64,000 nucleotides of DNA from Pseudanabaena sp. M53BS1SP1A06MG (GTDB lineage: Bacteria; Cyanobacteriota; Cyanobacteriia; Pseudanabaenales; Pseudanabaenaceae): positions 1 to 64,000 of the forward strand of contig JADBWH010000039.1 in the NCBI GenBank assembly GCA_020404105.1, in the 5' to 3' direction. The translations under genes were made by a program, and so were the position numbers. Within the stretch, counting starts at the first letter, position 1. Each line of letters opens with the position of its first letter. Under the pieces are notes generated by a model. The model ran no database searches, had not been told where the DNA came from, and worked only from the letters and a program-made list of their open reading frames with translations. Below are positions 34,136 to 43,229 of the stretch, in pieces.

Positions 34136-34422
34136 CGCTTAGCATAACTTCGCCGATTCCAAGGTGTTTTTTCAAGTATCTGGACATATACAAGCTTATT
34201 TTCTCGTTTAAACCATGAACGATGATTTTGTGTTTCAAGCAGTATTAGTCCTTGAGTTATTTGCTCGCATTCAATCGCATAACCTTCATAGTTATCCCTT
34301 GATAGATAAATTCGGTTGTTTGTATCCCAATTCCAATAATTTTCTTCCTCCTGAGTAGACTGTATCCGCGATCTCCAAAATGCTTCAAAATCATCCAAAT
34401 GTTTTTGGTCGATTTTTGTCAA
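34117..34422 (-). pseudogene. GNAT-like acetyltransferase, truncated by a MITE
   Basis: The frame encodes a start of a GNAT-like protein (NYEGYAIECEQITQGLILLE, then LVYVQILEKTPWNRR). In relatives the TAPWNR-like motif is followed by the acetyl-CoA-binding half. Here the frame runs into the inverted end of the MITE-like element and stops after NVSSG, so the acetyl-CoA site is gone. No ATG is in frame near the beginning, and the TTG at 34422 is doubtful. Family assignment comes from the remembered motif and is tentative. Confidence 0.55.
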
Positions 34423-34857
34423 TAGAGCAGTGACAAGCTGGTTATCAGCTACTAACGCAATTTATCTGAAATTGAAATTTTACGAGCTTTGAATATTGTA
34501 CATTATTCTTTGATATTTTAAAAGAACTTAGCTAGAATTGACTGCTAAAACGTTTAAAAAATAGGTTTGCTTATGAATTTATCCTAGCTTATGTAAAGAG
34601 CCATTATCGTAAGCAAAGTTACTAGATAGACTTTTTACATAAATTCGTAAGCTTGCGAATTTATGTTTACTTAAAGCCCAAATTCCGCTCGTAATGGAAG
34701 GGAAAAAACAATTACGAAAAAGGTCTAGGAAGTAAATACTAACGTTGGAAAACAAAGGCTCTTTGAGGAAACGAAAGCCCAATGCGGCAAATCTTAATGA
34801 CCGCAAGGGTGCAACCTTGGTTTTTTAAAAACTTAAAGATTCTGGTCTGTGAGTAGC
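34423..34857. other. Intergenic region of 435 bp at the edge of the defence island
   Basis: No convincing gene: the minus-strand frame at 34579-34806 has a low-complexity Phe/Leu/Ser composition and crosses the hairpin CATAAATTCG (34638-34647) / CGAATTTATG (34656-34665). The region separates the truncated acetyltransferase from the cysteine desulfurase and looks like decayed mobile DNA. Confidence 0.5.
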
Positions 34858-36024
34858 TTAACGCTGAATAATTTGTTGGGTACTATGCACTGCTGTAATC
34901 AAGATGTTTGCTGCACGATCAATTTCTGCATCGGTTGTGAATTTGCCGATGCTAATTCGTAAGGCTCCTTCAATAAGATTTGTGGGTAGGTTAATGGCTT
35001 GCAAAACATGAGAAGCAGTCTCAACACCTGATGAACAAGCTGAGCCTGTGGCGATCGCCAGTTGATCGCGAATTCTGGTAATGATCGCTTTGTTGGGAAT
35101 ATTTGGGACGGAAATATGTAGGTTTCCCGCCAGTCGGTTGAGGCGATCACCATTGATCGTTAGATCGGGAATACTTTCTAGTAATAAAGATTGGAGGCGA
35201 TCGCGTTTAGCTGCAATTGCTTGTTCGTCGGCTAACATTTCTTGCTGACGCAAGCGGCAAGCTTCACCCAGACCAGCAATACCTGCGACGTTGAGCGTCC
35301 CTGCTCTGATCCCTTTTTGCTGTCCACCACCATAAATTAATGGCTGAAGATGATAGCCTTTACGCAAAATTAAGGCTCCGATGCCTTTAGGGGCATACAT
35401 TTTATGTCCTGAAAGCGTTAGATAAGTAATGCCCCAATCGCGAAAGTTAATCGGGATTTTGCCAACGGCTTGGGTAGCATCACAAAGAAAGGGGGCGTTA
35501 TAACGTTGAGCGATCGCGCCGATTTCTGGCATAGGGTAAATAGTGCCGATCTCATTATTGGCTGCCATCACACAAATTAAATCTATGCCTTGAGTGCAAG
35601 TTGTTTCTACATGTTCGAGGTCTAGTTTGCCTTGGCGATCGACTTTTAAAAGGATCATCTCGGCAATTCCCTTCTTGACTAGGGCATCACAAGTATCAAG
35701 AACAGCTTTGTGTTCTATGGGTAATACCGCTATTTTTAGCTTATGGGCGCTAGGTGATTTTGGGGTTAATCCTTGCAGCACCAGATTAATGCTTTCGGTC
35801 GCACCCGATGTAAAAATTACTTCTCTAGGTACGGCTCCAATTAAATCAGCGACTTGTTTGGCGGCTTGTTTGACTGCGCGATCGGCTTTGTCTCCATAGG
35901 TATGGTCAATGCTGCTGGCATTGCCAAATTCTGTCTGCATATATTCCATGACTACGGAAGCGACACGCGGATCAACGGGTGTGGTGGCGTGGTAATCAAG
36001 ATAAATGGGGCGATCGCTTTGCAT
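34858..36024 (-). CDS. Cysteine desulfurase (IscS/NifS/DndA type)
   Basis: A 388-residue PLP enzyme that takes sulfur from cysteine. Family marks: IYLDYHATTPVDPRVASVV, FTSGATESINLVLQG, the PLP lysine in YLTLSGHKMYAPKGIGALI, GGGQQKGIRAGTLNVAG and the catalytic cysteine loop ATGSACSSGVETASHVL. It could supply iron-sulfur cluster assembly. However, it is the last gene of a long minus-strand block that also holds a PAPS-reductase-like protein, and DndA enzymes of DNA phosphorothioation belong to this family. It lies 11 bp after the McrC-like gene. Confidence 0.93.
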   Translation of the reverse strand: MQSDRPIYLDYHATTPVDPRVASVVMEYMQTEFGNASSIDHTYGDKADRAVKQAAKQVADLIGAVPREVIFTSGATESINLVLQGLTPKSPSAHKLKIAVLPIEHKAVLDTCDALVKKGIAEMILLKVDRQGKLDLEHVETTCTQGIDLICVMAANNEIGTIYPMPEIGAIAQRYNAPFLCDATQAVGKIPINFRDWGITYLTLSGHKMYAPKGIGALILRKGYHLQPLIYGGGQQKGIRAGTLNVAGIAGLGEACRLRQQEMLADEQAIAAKRDRLQSLLLESIPDLTINGDRLNRLAGNLHISVPNIPNKAIITRIRDQLAIATGSACSSGVETASHVLQAINLPTNLIEGALRISIGKFTTDAEIDRAANILITAVHSTQQIIQR

Positions 36025-36035
36025 ATTTGAGAGTT

Positions 36036-38093
36036 CTAGTAATAGTTTCGATGGCTTCCTGAATTTTTCGATTCATTTGGAGAAGGATCGCTGCCGCATT
36101 CTGGACAGATAAACATCCATCTGTCACGATATTCTCGATGATCAGATTTGCGATGAAAGTAGTTACTGAACTTGAGCAAATGATGATGATCGCCAGAACA
36201 GCTATTCGCCACCCAAAAATCACCGCATTCTGGACAGCCGTAATATGTGCTTAATCCTTGGGTGAAAATGTTTTGTTTGGGATTAAGAGAATAGCCGCAG
36301 GATATACAGGTGGAAATAAGAGATTCGTGGAGATGATATTGCAGTAATAGGCGAATAATTTTTTTGAGTTGTTGATTGGCTTTCTCAGGATCAGAATCAG
36401 GAAAGAGCGCGATCGCCCCATATTGATGTCCAACATAATCATTCTTATTTTGACCAACTCGAAATTTCTCTCTAGCAAAGCGACTAAATGGTACTTCACC
36501 CCAATAGTCATAATTTCCGTCAGTATGGAGAACAAAGCAAGCTTGAAGCTTTAATTCTTCTTGATATCGAGATTTGGCAATGTCGATGACATCTTTTTGA
36601 AAACGGTCATAGCCTTGATCTCGGTAGTTGCGATATTTAGCATCAAATCCAAATTTAGATACTGACATTCCATTTATCGAAACTTCAATTAGAATATCTG
36701 GCTTTCGCAGTTTGCCATAGAGGTTGTATTGTTCGGATTCGTAAGTGAGCGTTACTGTTAGTTGACGGCGATCGCCTAATTTTTTGCTTAATCGAAATGG
36801 TCTATTTTTAGGAATTTGGATAGTTCCTATAGATACTGTCAAGTTCTCAAATAAACCTTCTGATGGCTCGTAGCTCATGCCAGCATAGAGAATAAAGGCA
36901 CTATAAATACTAACAAAGCACCAGATCTCATAGATTTCCCAAACTGGTTTGATATTTTTGGGCGTGAGATTTTCAAAGGAAAGAATTTGCTGTTGCAAGT
37001 TCTCTAGTAAATGTCCTTGAGTACTGCTATAGCAAGCGTAGATAGCTCCATAAGCTGGTGATCCCGTTAATCTCAAAGAATGGTTTGGTAAGATGTGAGG
37101 TGTAGTTATATTTTTTAAAAATGGTGAATTACGAGCATATTTTGCCCAGACCAGACATTCTTGCAGTTGCTTGATTTTGTCCTCGACTGATAATTCAAAT
37201 TGATTAATTTTTTGGGCGCGTTGATCGATGTTTTTTTGAGCGTCTTCCCAAAACTTAGTAAGCTGATGATCGCTGCTACGGCGACTAGGAATTAATCGTC
37301 TTTCCACATTATCAATTTTTAACGCTTTTAGGCTAGAAATAATTCCATTAGCGATATCCTGTAAATAAATATCTAGCAAGTAACAGAGAAATTGATTTTC
37401 AGAACAGTTAGTGGTTTCAGTCCGAACCATACCCATAAAATTTTGCTTTACAGGTTGAGAATAGGCTGTGATTAATAATTTAGGAGATGTATAAACCCTA
37501 GAGCGGCTGACCTTGCCGATGGTGGTTTCAATATCTTTGAGCGATCGCTTTTCGAGAGCAATCCAATTTTGTTGCATGACTGATGTAAGTTCAATCAGTG
37601 CATCGGCGGTTGTCAGCATTCCTTGATAGGGAGACCATTTCTGTCCATAGCCAGTCTCTCCTGATGCTTGGGCAGTAAGAATCTTAATTTCCCGATTCAC
37701 ACAACTAGATACTGATAGTGCGAGTGTGCCAATATCCGCAATCATCCGATCCAATTGACTATCAGTTAAGCTCGCAGGATGGATAGCTAATCTAGTTTTT
37801 GTTGCTTCAATTTGGTTTCCCTTGTCATCAATGAGAATTATTGTCACAATTCCTGCACTACTGATAATTGAAGGTGGAATTTGATTATTTTTAAACTGCC
37901 AATAGTTAGTTTTTGCGACATTTAATAAATCAATATTCGGATTACCTAGCAGCCTAACTTTACCTAGCCAGCGATCGCTTAGGTAAAGTTGCCAAAATTG
38001 CCGAAATTGTTGGATATGTTGCAGCCCATCTTCGTCAGTGGGTAAGACATTACCGCGATCGTCCACAAATTTTATAGTGGGATAGTTAGCCAT
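36036..38093 (-). CDS. DUF2357/McrC-like PD-(D/E)xK nuclease with zinc ribbons
   Basis: A 685-residue protein. The motif PVWEIYEIWCFVSIYSAFIL (about 383-402) is the DUF2357/McrC hallmark. The nuclease core follows with KPDILIEV (Asp466, Glu470) and FGFDAKYRN (Asp484, Lys486), a complete PD-(D/E)xK triad. The C-terminus has zinc-type pairs: CISC (596-599), CPEC (620-623) and CPEC (663-666). McrC partners cut nucleic acid when activated by an McrB-type AAA+ ring, and the McrB-like gene lies 6 bp upstream. The added zinc ribbons may recognise the substrate. Confidence 0.85.
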   Translation of the reverse strand: MANYPTIKFVDDRGNVLPTDEDGLQHIQQFRQFWQLYLSDRWLGKVRLLGNPNIDLLNVAKTNYWQFKNNQIPPSIISSAGIVTIILIDDKGNQIEATKTRLAIHPASLTDSQLDRMIADIGTLALSVSSCVNREIKILTAQASGETGYGQKWSPYQGMLTTADALIELTSVMQQNWIALEKRSLKDIETTIGKVSRSRVYTSPKLLITAYSQPVKQNFMGMVRTETTNCSENQFLCYLLDIYLQDIANGIISSLKALKIDNVERRLIPSRRSSDHQLTKFWEDAQKNIDQRAQKINQFELSVEDKIKQLQECLVWAKYARNSPFLKNITTPHILPNHSLRLTGSPAYGAIYACYSSTQGHLLENLQQQILSFENLTPKNIKPVWEIYEIWCFVSIYSAFILYAGMSYEPSEGLFENLTVSIGTIQIPKNRPFRLSKKLGDRRQLTVTLTYESEQYNLYGKLRKPDILIEVSINGMSVSKFGFDAKYRNYRDQGYDRFQKDVIDIAKSRYQEELKLQACFVLHTDGNYDYWGEVPFSRFAREKFRVGQNKNDYVGHQYGAIALFPDSDPEKANQQLKKIIRLLLQYHLHESLISTCISCGYSLNPKQNIFTQGLSTYYGCPECGDFWVANSCSGDHHHLLKFSNYFHRKSDHREYRDRWMFICPECGSDPSPNESKNSGSHRNYY

Positions 38094-38099
38094 AGTTGA

Positions 38100-40241
38100 T
38101 TACCCCCAATAGCGCACTATTTGGCGGCGCTCATCGTTAAGTTGACGTTCTAGGCGATCGAGAATATTGGCGGGATCGTAGGTTTTGTAATTTTGTTTGA
38201 GTTCCTTGAGCCATTCTTGAAAGAGACTATTAGTTTGATTATCCTTAAAGAAAGAAATTCTCGGCAATATTTTGGTGAAGAGGAAATGACTAAAAGCTTC
38301 TTTAGGATTCAATTCTAGCCAATCTGCGATCGCACAAAATACCGCATAATCTTTCATGGTGCGATAGCCTAGAGGGATACCTAGTGCTGACGCTTCGGCA
38401 AAATAATCTTTTTGCCATTGCTGAATTTTTACCCAGTCCTGAGATTTTCCATTGATAACCAAATCCCAATTTTTCTTATATCCATCGTGGAGAACTTGCC
38501 TAAGTTTGGAGCTAGAGATGGAATTAATTTGGGTTGCTGCTTGATTGGTGACTTGTTTAGGTAATTGATTAAAATCAGCGATCGGATAGGTAATCGTATA
38601 GGAGCGATCAATTACCTTGGGACTAAGATCATAGGTAGTTTCATCAGAATTTAATGTGCCCAGTAAAATCATGTTTTGTGGTACAGGTTGATGCGATCGC
38701 CATTTTTGCAAAAACATTTTTAATCTTTGTTGTCTGGCTTTTTGCTTCGATTCAAGTTGTTTCTGTTTTTCTAAATAATCAATTTCTTGCCATAGTTCTC
38801 TTTCTATATCATCAGAAAAAAGGAGTATGGAGTTATCATCTTTTGCTTCATCTAACTCATTAGATTCACGGAATTCACGAGAATACTCTAGCTTTGACAA
38901 CAAATCTGAAGCATAGTTCTCAATTTTGGCTAGATTTAACTCGTCAAGACAAATTAAGTTTAATCTTTCTCGATCTGTTTCGGCATTTTTTAAAGCTGTG
39001 AGAAAGCTGGTAGGGCGAAATATCTCATGAATTGGATCAAAGAATCCCAATAAATCCGCAGGCTCAATCCATGCAGGACGTACAGGAATAATCGCACAGG
39101 AACCACCGATCAATTTTGCTGAATGCTTGACAATACTAGTTTTGCCAACGCCTACAGAGCCATTGAGCAGTACAATTCCCCCTGAATAAAATCCTGATAG
39201 CATAGACAGCAGGAAGCTATTGGCGATATTTCGGGATACCTGCAAACCTTCTTTTTGTAATTGCTGATGCCATTTAGTACCAAGTTTACTGGGTAATTGC
39301 ACTGGCTCAATCACTCGATTTGGTAAGATCTCAACAGGAACTGCAAGACGATAAGGCTCTATTTGTTGCCTAATCTCCAATAGTTGGGCTTCCTGTAGCT
39401 TTAGCTGTTCTTGTCGGACTAGAAATTGTTTAGTGCGATCGGCTAAAGATTGAATTTCTCTAGTCAATTGCTTCTGTTTAGCTTCAAACTGTTCTTGAAT
39501 TTCTCTAGTTCTAGTAGTAGCAAGTTCTTCTACTTCTTGGTTAAGGTTATGCCGTTGCAGGTTAAGAGACTCTTGTTGCTTTTTGACAGATTCACGCTCA
39601 CGATTCAACTCAGATAATTTTTCCTGAACTTGTTTAGTGAACTCTGCCGTTCTAGACTTAACCAATTTGGCAACCTCTTCAGGAATAGCAATTTCTCGCA
39701 TTTCCAGTTCTTTCTCTTTCTGTTTGAGAAACTCTTCTTCCCGAATTAGTTGTTTTTTATACTCTTTCAACTCGTTAAGCTTTTCTTCTGTCCTAACTAA
39801 TGCAATCTCTTCCGCATGAGCATTGATATTAGCTTTTTTCTCTTCTATGAGGCTTAGATGTATATCCCATTGCTCCCTTAGTTTATTAGGATGTAATCTT
39901 CTAAGTTGAGTTGCAACTTCTTCAGCAATATTTTTAGTGACCACCTCAATCTCAATTGCTTCAGGATCACCTTCTTCCTCACGTTTGCGATCATAACTGC
40001 GTTCACCGACATTCCGCCAATCAAAGATCACATAATCATCTTTAATCAATTTATCACTGGAGCAATTCTTTCTTAGACCAAAGAATTTTTTAACTTTAGT
40101 ACCATCAGATAAAGTTATAACCAATAAAGGCTCAATAAGAACAATAGCATCTGTAACGATCTTTGCTCGTCCTGCTAATTTCCCCCCGTATAGGCAATTA
40201 AGCCATCTCGCATCAAAAGGATCTTGATTTAATTCAGTCAT
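38100..40241 (-). CDS. McrB-like AAA+ ATPase with long coiled coil
   Basis: A 713-residue protein. Residues 1-100 look like a small beta-barrel (IVLIEPLLVITLSDGTKVKK). Residues about 130-295 are a long coiled coil rich in Glu, Lys and Gln. The AAA+ module has Walker A LLNGSVGVGKTSIV (about 358-371), Walker B LICLDELNLAKIENY (about 429-443) in the form typical of McrB relatives, and GTLNSDETTYDLSPKVIDRS as sensor region. It would drive the adjacent McrC-like nuclease. The coiled-coil insertion recalls the CoCoNuT branch of type IV restriction described by others, which is predicted to act on RNA. Confidence 0.85.
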   Translation of the reverse strand: MTELNQDPFDARWLNCLYGGKLAGRAKIVTDAIVLIEPLLVITLSDGTKVKKFFGLRKNCSSDKLIKDDYVIFDWRNVGERSYDRKREEEGDPEAIEIEVVTKNIAEEVATQLRRLHPNKLREQWDIHLSLIEEKKANINAHAEEIALVRTEEKLNELKEYKKQLIREEEFLKQKEKELEMREIAIPEEVAKLVKSRTAEFTKQVQEKLSELNRERESVKKQQESLNLQRHNLNQEVEELATTRTREIQEQFEAKQKQLTREIQSLADRTKQFLVRQEQLKLQEAQLLEIRQQIEPYRLAVPVEILPNRVIEPVQLPSKLGTKWHQQLQKEGLQVSRNIANSFLLSMLSGFYSGGIVLLNGSVGVGKTSIVKHSAKLIGGSCAIIPVRPAWIEPADLLGFFDPIHEIFRPTSFLTALKNAETDRERLNLICLDELNLAKIENYASDLLSKLEYSREFRESNELDEAKDDNSILLFSDDIERELWQEIDYLEKQKQLESKQKARQQRLKMFLQKWRSHQPVPQNMILLGTLNSDETTYDLSPKVIDRSYTITYPIADFNQLPKQVTNQAATQINSISSSKLRQVLHDGYKKNWDLVINGKSQDWVKIQQWQKDYFAEASALGIPLGYRTMKDYAVFCAIADWLELNPKEAFSHFLFTKILPRISFFKDNQTNSLFQEWLKELKQNYKTYDPANILDRLERQLNDERRQIVRYWG

Positions 40242-40289
40242 GATTTTTTTAGTTCTATCTGTATTGATTAATCGCTTGGATGATGCAAA

Positions 40290-41420
40290 CTATCTTTCTA
40301 TTTTATATAGCCAATTAGCAATAAATCCATGACTAATTGCAATATTAAGCTGTGGCAAAATGACTGAAGCATAAGCTTTATGTAGCTTTTCAAATTCTAG
40401 TAAGTCACTTTTGTTTGATACTCGCAACTCTGCTATAAAAGGCTCAATGTAGCGATACCAAGTTCTCTCAGTCATATTTGCATGGGATACAATCAAGCCT
40501 TTATGTTGTATACCTACGAATAAATCAAAATAAATATTTGAGGGTAGATTATCAGATTTAGAGGAATTAACTTCTTTAGACGTTGGGATAAGATTCCATA
40601 AAAGATCATGAGTTACAAAAGACCAAGGCAAGTAATGATCTAGCGAAAGATTATCCGTTGTTAGAGTCTGATTAGAGTAAATGCAGGTCAGATTTTGATG
40701 CTCTAAAACTTTTTTCCAGTATTCAGTCTGATTTTTGAGAGAATCTCTTTGTATTGGAGCAAATAGCTTATTACTGATAGCTGGTGTACTAGGATTGCAT
40801 TTTTGCATATATTTTAGCCATTCCCAAGAAATCCAACCTCTTATAATTGAGTAATTTATTTTGAAGTAATCTATCCATTCAGGATGAACTATTACTGATA
40901 AGCAATCATCACTATACTTTAGTAACGGCTTACGAGTTTCAAAATACTGGTTTGAAAGTTGAATAACAGTTGCATTGACCTTACTATCTACAAGACCCCG
41001 TAACTCTCCACGAAAAAAAGCAGTATTGATACGAAAAGGCACATAATCCATTAGCGAATAGTCCAGTTTTTGACTTGAAATATTTGCTCTTAAATTTTCT
41101 TTCCCCGCGTAATCTCCTTTTATGCTTGTTTTATCTACATTTAGATTTAATTTTTCTATTTGAGAAGGAATCATATCTTGGTTTCCAAATGAAAGTTTGC
41201 AAAAACTGTATGGATACCAAGCATTTGCAAGCATTTCAATGATTAACTCCTGAAAGCTGATTGATTGAGAAGGAGAAAATCGTCTTCTATTGATAATATC
41301 TAAAAGAGATAGAAGAAAAATATACTTATATGAGTTAGTTGTTTTATCAAATAGTCGGGACAATGCGCTTATATCCAAGCTTTCCGATATTGGCAATTGT
41401 GAAACAAGAGGATTTTCCAT
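40290..41420 (-). CDS. HNH-type endonuclease-domain protein
   Basis: A 376-residue protein. Residues 1-240 are helical and not recognised. The HNH-like domain is CIYSNQTL (from about 246), LSLDHYLPWSFVTHDLLWNL (His262, Asn276) and the tail IPTSKEVNSSKSDNLPS, a pattern seen in HNH proteins of defence islands. The last 70 residues are helical. It lies 49 bp upstream of the McrB-like gene on the same strand, and so may be part of that module. The first half could be a target-binding domain. Confidence 0.78.
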   Translation of the reverse strand: MENPLVSQLPISESLDISALSRLFDKTTNSYKYIFLLSLLDIINRRRFSPSQSISFQELIIEMLANAWYPYSFCKLSFGNQDMIPSQIEKLNLNVDKTSIKGDYAGKENLRANISSQKLDYSLMDYVPFRINTAFFRGELRGLVDSKVNATVIQLSNQYFETRKPLLKYSDDCLSVIVHPEWIDYFKINYSIIRGWISWEWLKYMQKCNPSTPAISNKLFAPIQRDSLKNQTEYWKKVLEHQNLTCIYSNQTLTTDNLSLDHYLPWSFVTHDLLWNLIPTSKEVNSSKSDNLPSNIYFDLFVGIQHKGLIVSHANMTERTWYRYIEPFIAELRVSNKSDLLEFEKLHKAYASVILPQLNIAISHGFIANWLYKIER

Positions 41421-41464
41421 GCTAGATTTAGGTTATAGTTGATGCGTAATGTGATGGGTTAAGT

Positions 41465-41821
41465 ATGCAAGTTAAGCTGAGTAAATATACATCAAAGTTG
41501 TTGCTTATATTAAAAGAACATCTTGATTCTGAAGATATAGATGTTATTGAGTTAGCAATTACAAACTTGTATGATCAGTATGTTAAGGAAGGAAAAATAG
41601 AAGATATACAAGACGGTAAACCTTTATCATTAATGGAATCACTTGACTCTGCTGGTTTGCTAGATCGTGACTTTAAATGTGTGATTAACTCTAACTTGGA
41701 AGAATATTTTGTTACAGCTAAAACAGAAGAAGATGCTTGGCAACAAATGGCTATTAAATTTCCTGAAGAAGTTGAAAGTGGTTTTATAATTACAGAACAT
41801 GAATTTAAGCTAAATTTTTAG
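41465..41821 (+). CDS. Hypothetical 118-aa protein
   Basis: A small acidic soluble protein starting MQVKLSKYTSKLLLILKEHL. Its N-terminal half is helical and its C-terminal half (YFVTAKTEEDAWQQMAIKFP) has strand character. No family recognised. It is the only gene on the plus strand between 34858 and 55400, divergent from the HNH gene with 44 bp between the starts. An anti-defence, immunity or regulatory role would fit that position, but nothing in the sequence proves it. Confidence 0.6.
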   Translation: MQVKLSKYTSKLLLILKEHLDSEDIDVIELAITNLYDQYVKEGKIEDIQDGKPLSLMESLDSAGLLDRDFKCVINSNLEEYFVTAKTEEDAWQQMAIKFPEEVESGFIITEHEFKLNF

Positions 41822-41829
41822 ATAAATAT

Positions 41830-42699
41830 TCAAGCAAAGATAAATTGAGATATCCACAGATCAAAGGTTTTTAATGCTTTCTCCAATAGATCTAGAGGAT
41901 TATGCCAACGGCGGACAGTTTCGGCGGGGGAGACAGCGCGATTCTGCTCGATGATGGCTTTGGCTTCTAGGCGATCTAAAATCGTCTGAAGTGAATCTGC
42001 ATTAATGCCAAGAACCTCTGTTAGTCCTAGTGTTTGTTGTAAGATTTCGCGGGTTTGGACAGAGTTGGTGTCGCCGAAGTCGCGTTCCCAGAGTTGCGAC
42101 AGCAAGTAAGCAATGAGATAGTCATTGGGCTGATTGGCTTGACCAACTGCAAATTTATCTTTCTCGATCGCTTTGACAAAGCCGCAACCAAAAAGGGCAT
42201 GAGGTTCTGTGTAAGCACGCAGCAAAATATTGAGGTCTTTGGCAATGTTTTTAGCTGCTTTGGTAAATACTGACCCCGCATAGCTTTCGAGTTCTTGGCG
42301 AGTAAAGGTTTTGCGTTGTGGCAAGAAGCTATAAACAAACCATGTCCAGCCGCCCCAGTCGGTGGGATCGAGTGGTGGGGTGGCTAGTCCTTTGTCGCTG
42401 AAACTGAGATAGAAGTGCATCAGCCAATCGGTGATGGGTGATTGGAGATAAGGATCATGTTTGCGGGCGATCGCGCCTTGTGGTGTGAGTTTGCCTGTCT
42501 CTCGATCAACTAATCCAGAACGAATAGACCAAGACTTGATGGGACTAACTTTTTTATTGCCTAAGCCAGTTTTAGCCATGAGATTCTCTTGAGAATCCTT
42601 AACTCCTTTTTCTTCTTCTTCGGCAACTTTGATCATTCTCAAAATATCTTCTTTTTTGAGTGAAAAAGTTGTATGAAAGCTGAGATTTAATTCTGACAT
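41830..42699 (-). CDS. DUF4007-family protein, copy 1
   Basis: A 289-residue protein of the DUF4007 family: an N-terminal region starting LNLSFHTTFSLKKEDILRMI, then KSWSIRSGLVDRETGKLTP, the core DPYLQSPITDWLMHFYLSFS and WGGWTWFVYSFLPQRKTFTR, and the C-terminal QNRAVSPAETVRRWHNP. DUF4007 proteins occur beside PAPS-reductase-like DndC proteins in phosphorothioation-type defence loci; their biochemical role is unknown. A second, diverged DUF4007 gene lies at 54181-55116. A HicAB pair is directly upstream. Confidence 0.85.
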   Translation of the reverse strand: MSELNLSFHTTFSLKKEDILRMIKVAEEEEKGVKDSQENLMAKTGLGNKKVSPIKSWSIRSGLVDRETGKLTPQGAIARKHDPYLQSPITDWLMHFYLSFSDKGLATPPLDPTDWGGWTWFVYSFLPQRKTFTRQELESYAGSVFTKAAKNIAKDLNILLRAYTEPHALFGCGFVKAIEKDKFAVGQANQPNDYLIAYLLSQLWERDFGDTNSVQTREILQQTLGLTEVLGINADSLQTILDRLEAKAIIEQNRAVSPAETVRRWHNPLDLLEKALKTFDLWISQFIFA

Positions 42700-42768
42700 A
42701 AGTTTAGATAGAAAAGATTGTTTGTGGGGTTAGCTTAAGTTCTGGAAAAGTATAAATAAGGCGATCGC

Positions 42769-42999
42769 TTATTTTTGCAGTAATTTAAAAAACGTTTCTT
42801 TGTCTAAGTCGATATCTTGGAGCATCCCTGATAAAGTGCCTTGTTTGATATCTTTCCCAGAATGGATTGGAATGACAACCCTTTTACCTTCAGCATTTTT
42901 ATAAATGGCATGACTACCCTTCTGGCGATCAAAGTAAAATCCTAATTGTTCAATCACTTTGATGAAATCTTTTGCTTTAACGCTTGGATAATTGCTCAT
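42769..42999 (-). CDS. hicA: HicA-family toxin
   Basis: A 76-residue mRNA-interferase-type toxin with the HicA double-stranded RNA-binding-like fold. The catalytic His lies in RQKGSHAIYKNAEGKRVVIP; the start SVKAKDFIKVIEQLGFYFDR and end LSGMLQDIDLDKETFFKLLQ are typical. The ATG overlaps the stop of hicB by 4 bp, so translation is coupled. Here hicB comes first, the reverse of the pair at 53740-54184. Confidence 0.92.
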   Translation of the reverse strand: MSNYPSVKAKDFIKVIEQLGFYFDRQKGSHAIYKNAEGKRVVIPIHSGKDIKQGTLSGMLQDIDLDKETFFKLLQK

Positions 43000-43226
43000 A
43001 CCAACACACTCAAGGGTTTAACGATTAAATTTTCTTGAGGAATGGGCTTCTGATCGGCAATGAGACTTTCGATATACAACTCAATTGCTTCTGTAATATT
43101 TTCGATAGTCTCTTCAAAGGTATCCCCTTGAGAATGACAGCCTTTTAGCATAGGGCAGAAGGCATGATATCCACCCTCTTCCTCTTTTTCTAAAAGTACA
43201 GTGTAGTTATAGGCTTGTTTTTTCAT
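42996..43226 (-). CDS. hicB: HicB-family antitoxin
   Basis: A 76-residue HicB: YNYTVLLEKEEEGGYHAFCP, LKGCHSQGDTFEETIENITE and AIELYIESLIADQKPIPQE form the partial RNase H fold that neutralises HicA. It ends with a short tail and has no DNA-binding domain, so autoregulation, if any, must use another part. Operon with hicA. Confidence 0.92.
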   Translation of the reverse strand: MKKQAYNYTVLLEKEEEGGYHAFCPMLKGCHSQGDTFEETIENITEAIELYIESLIADQKPIPQENLIVKPLSVLV

Positions 43227-43229
43227 GAT

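Noticed and set aside
34579-34806. 75-codon minus-strand gene upstream of the truncated acetyltransferase
   Set aside because: Crosses a palindrome, low complexity and no start signal; treated as non-coding.
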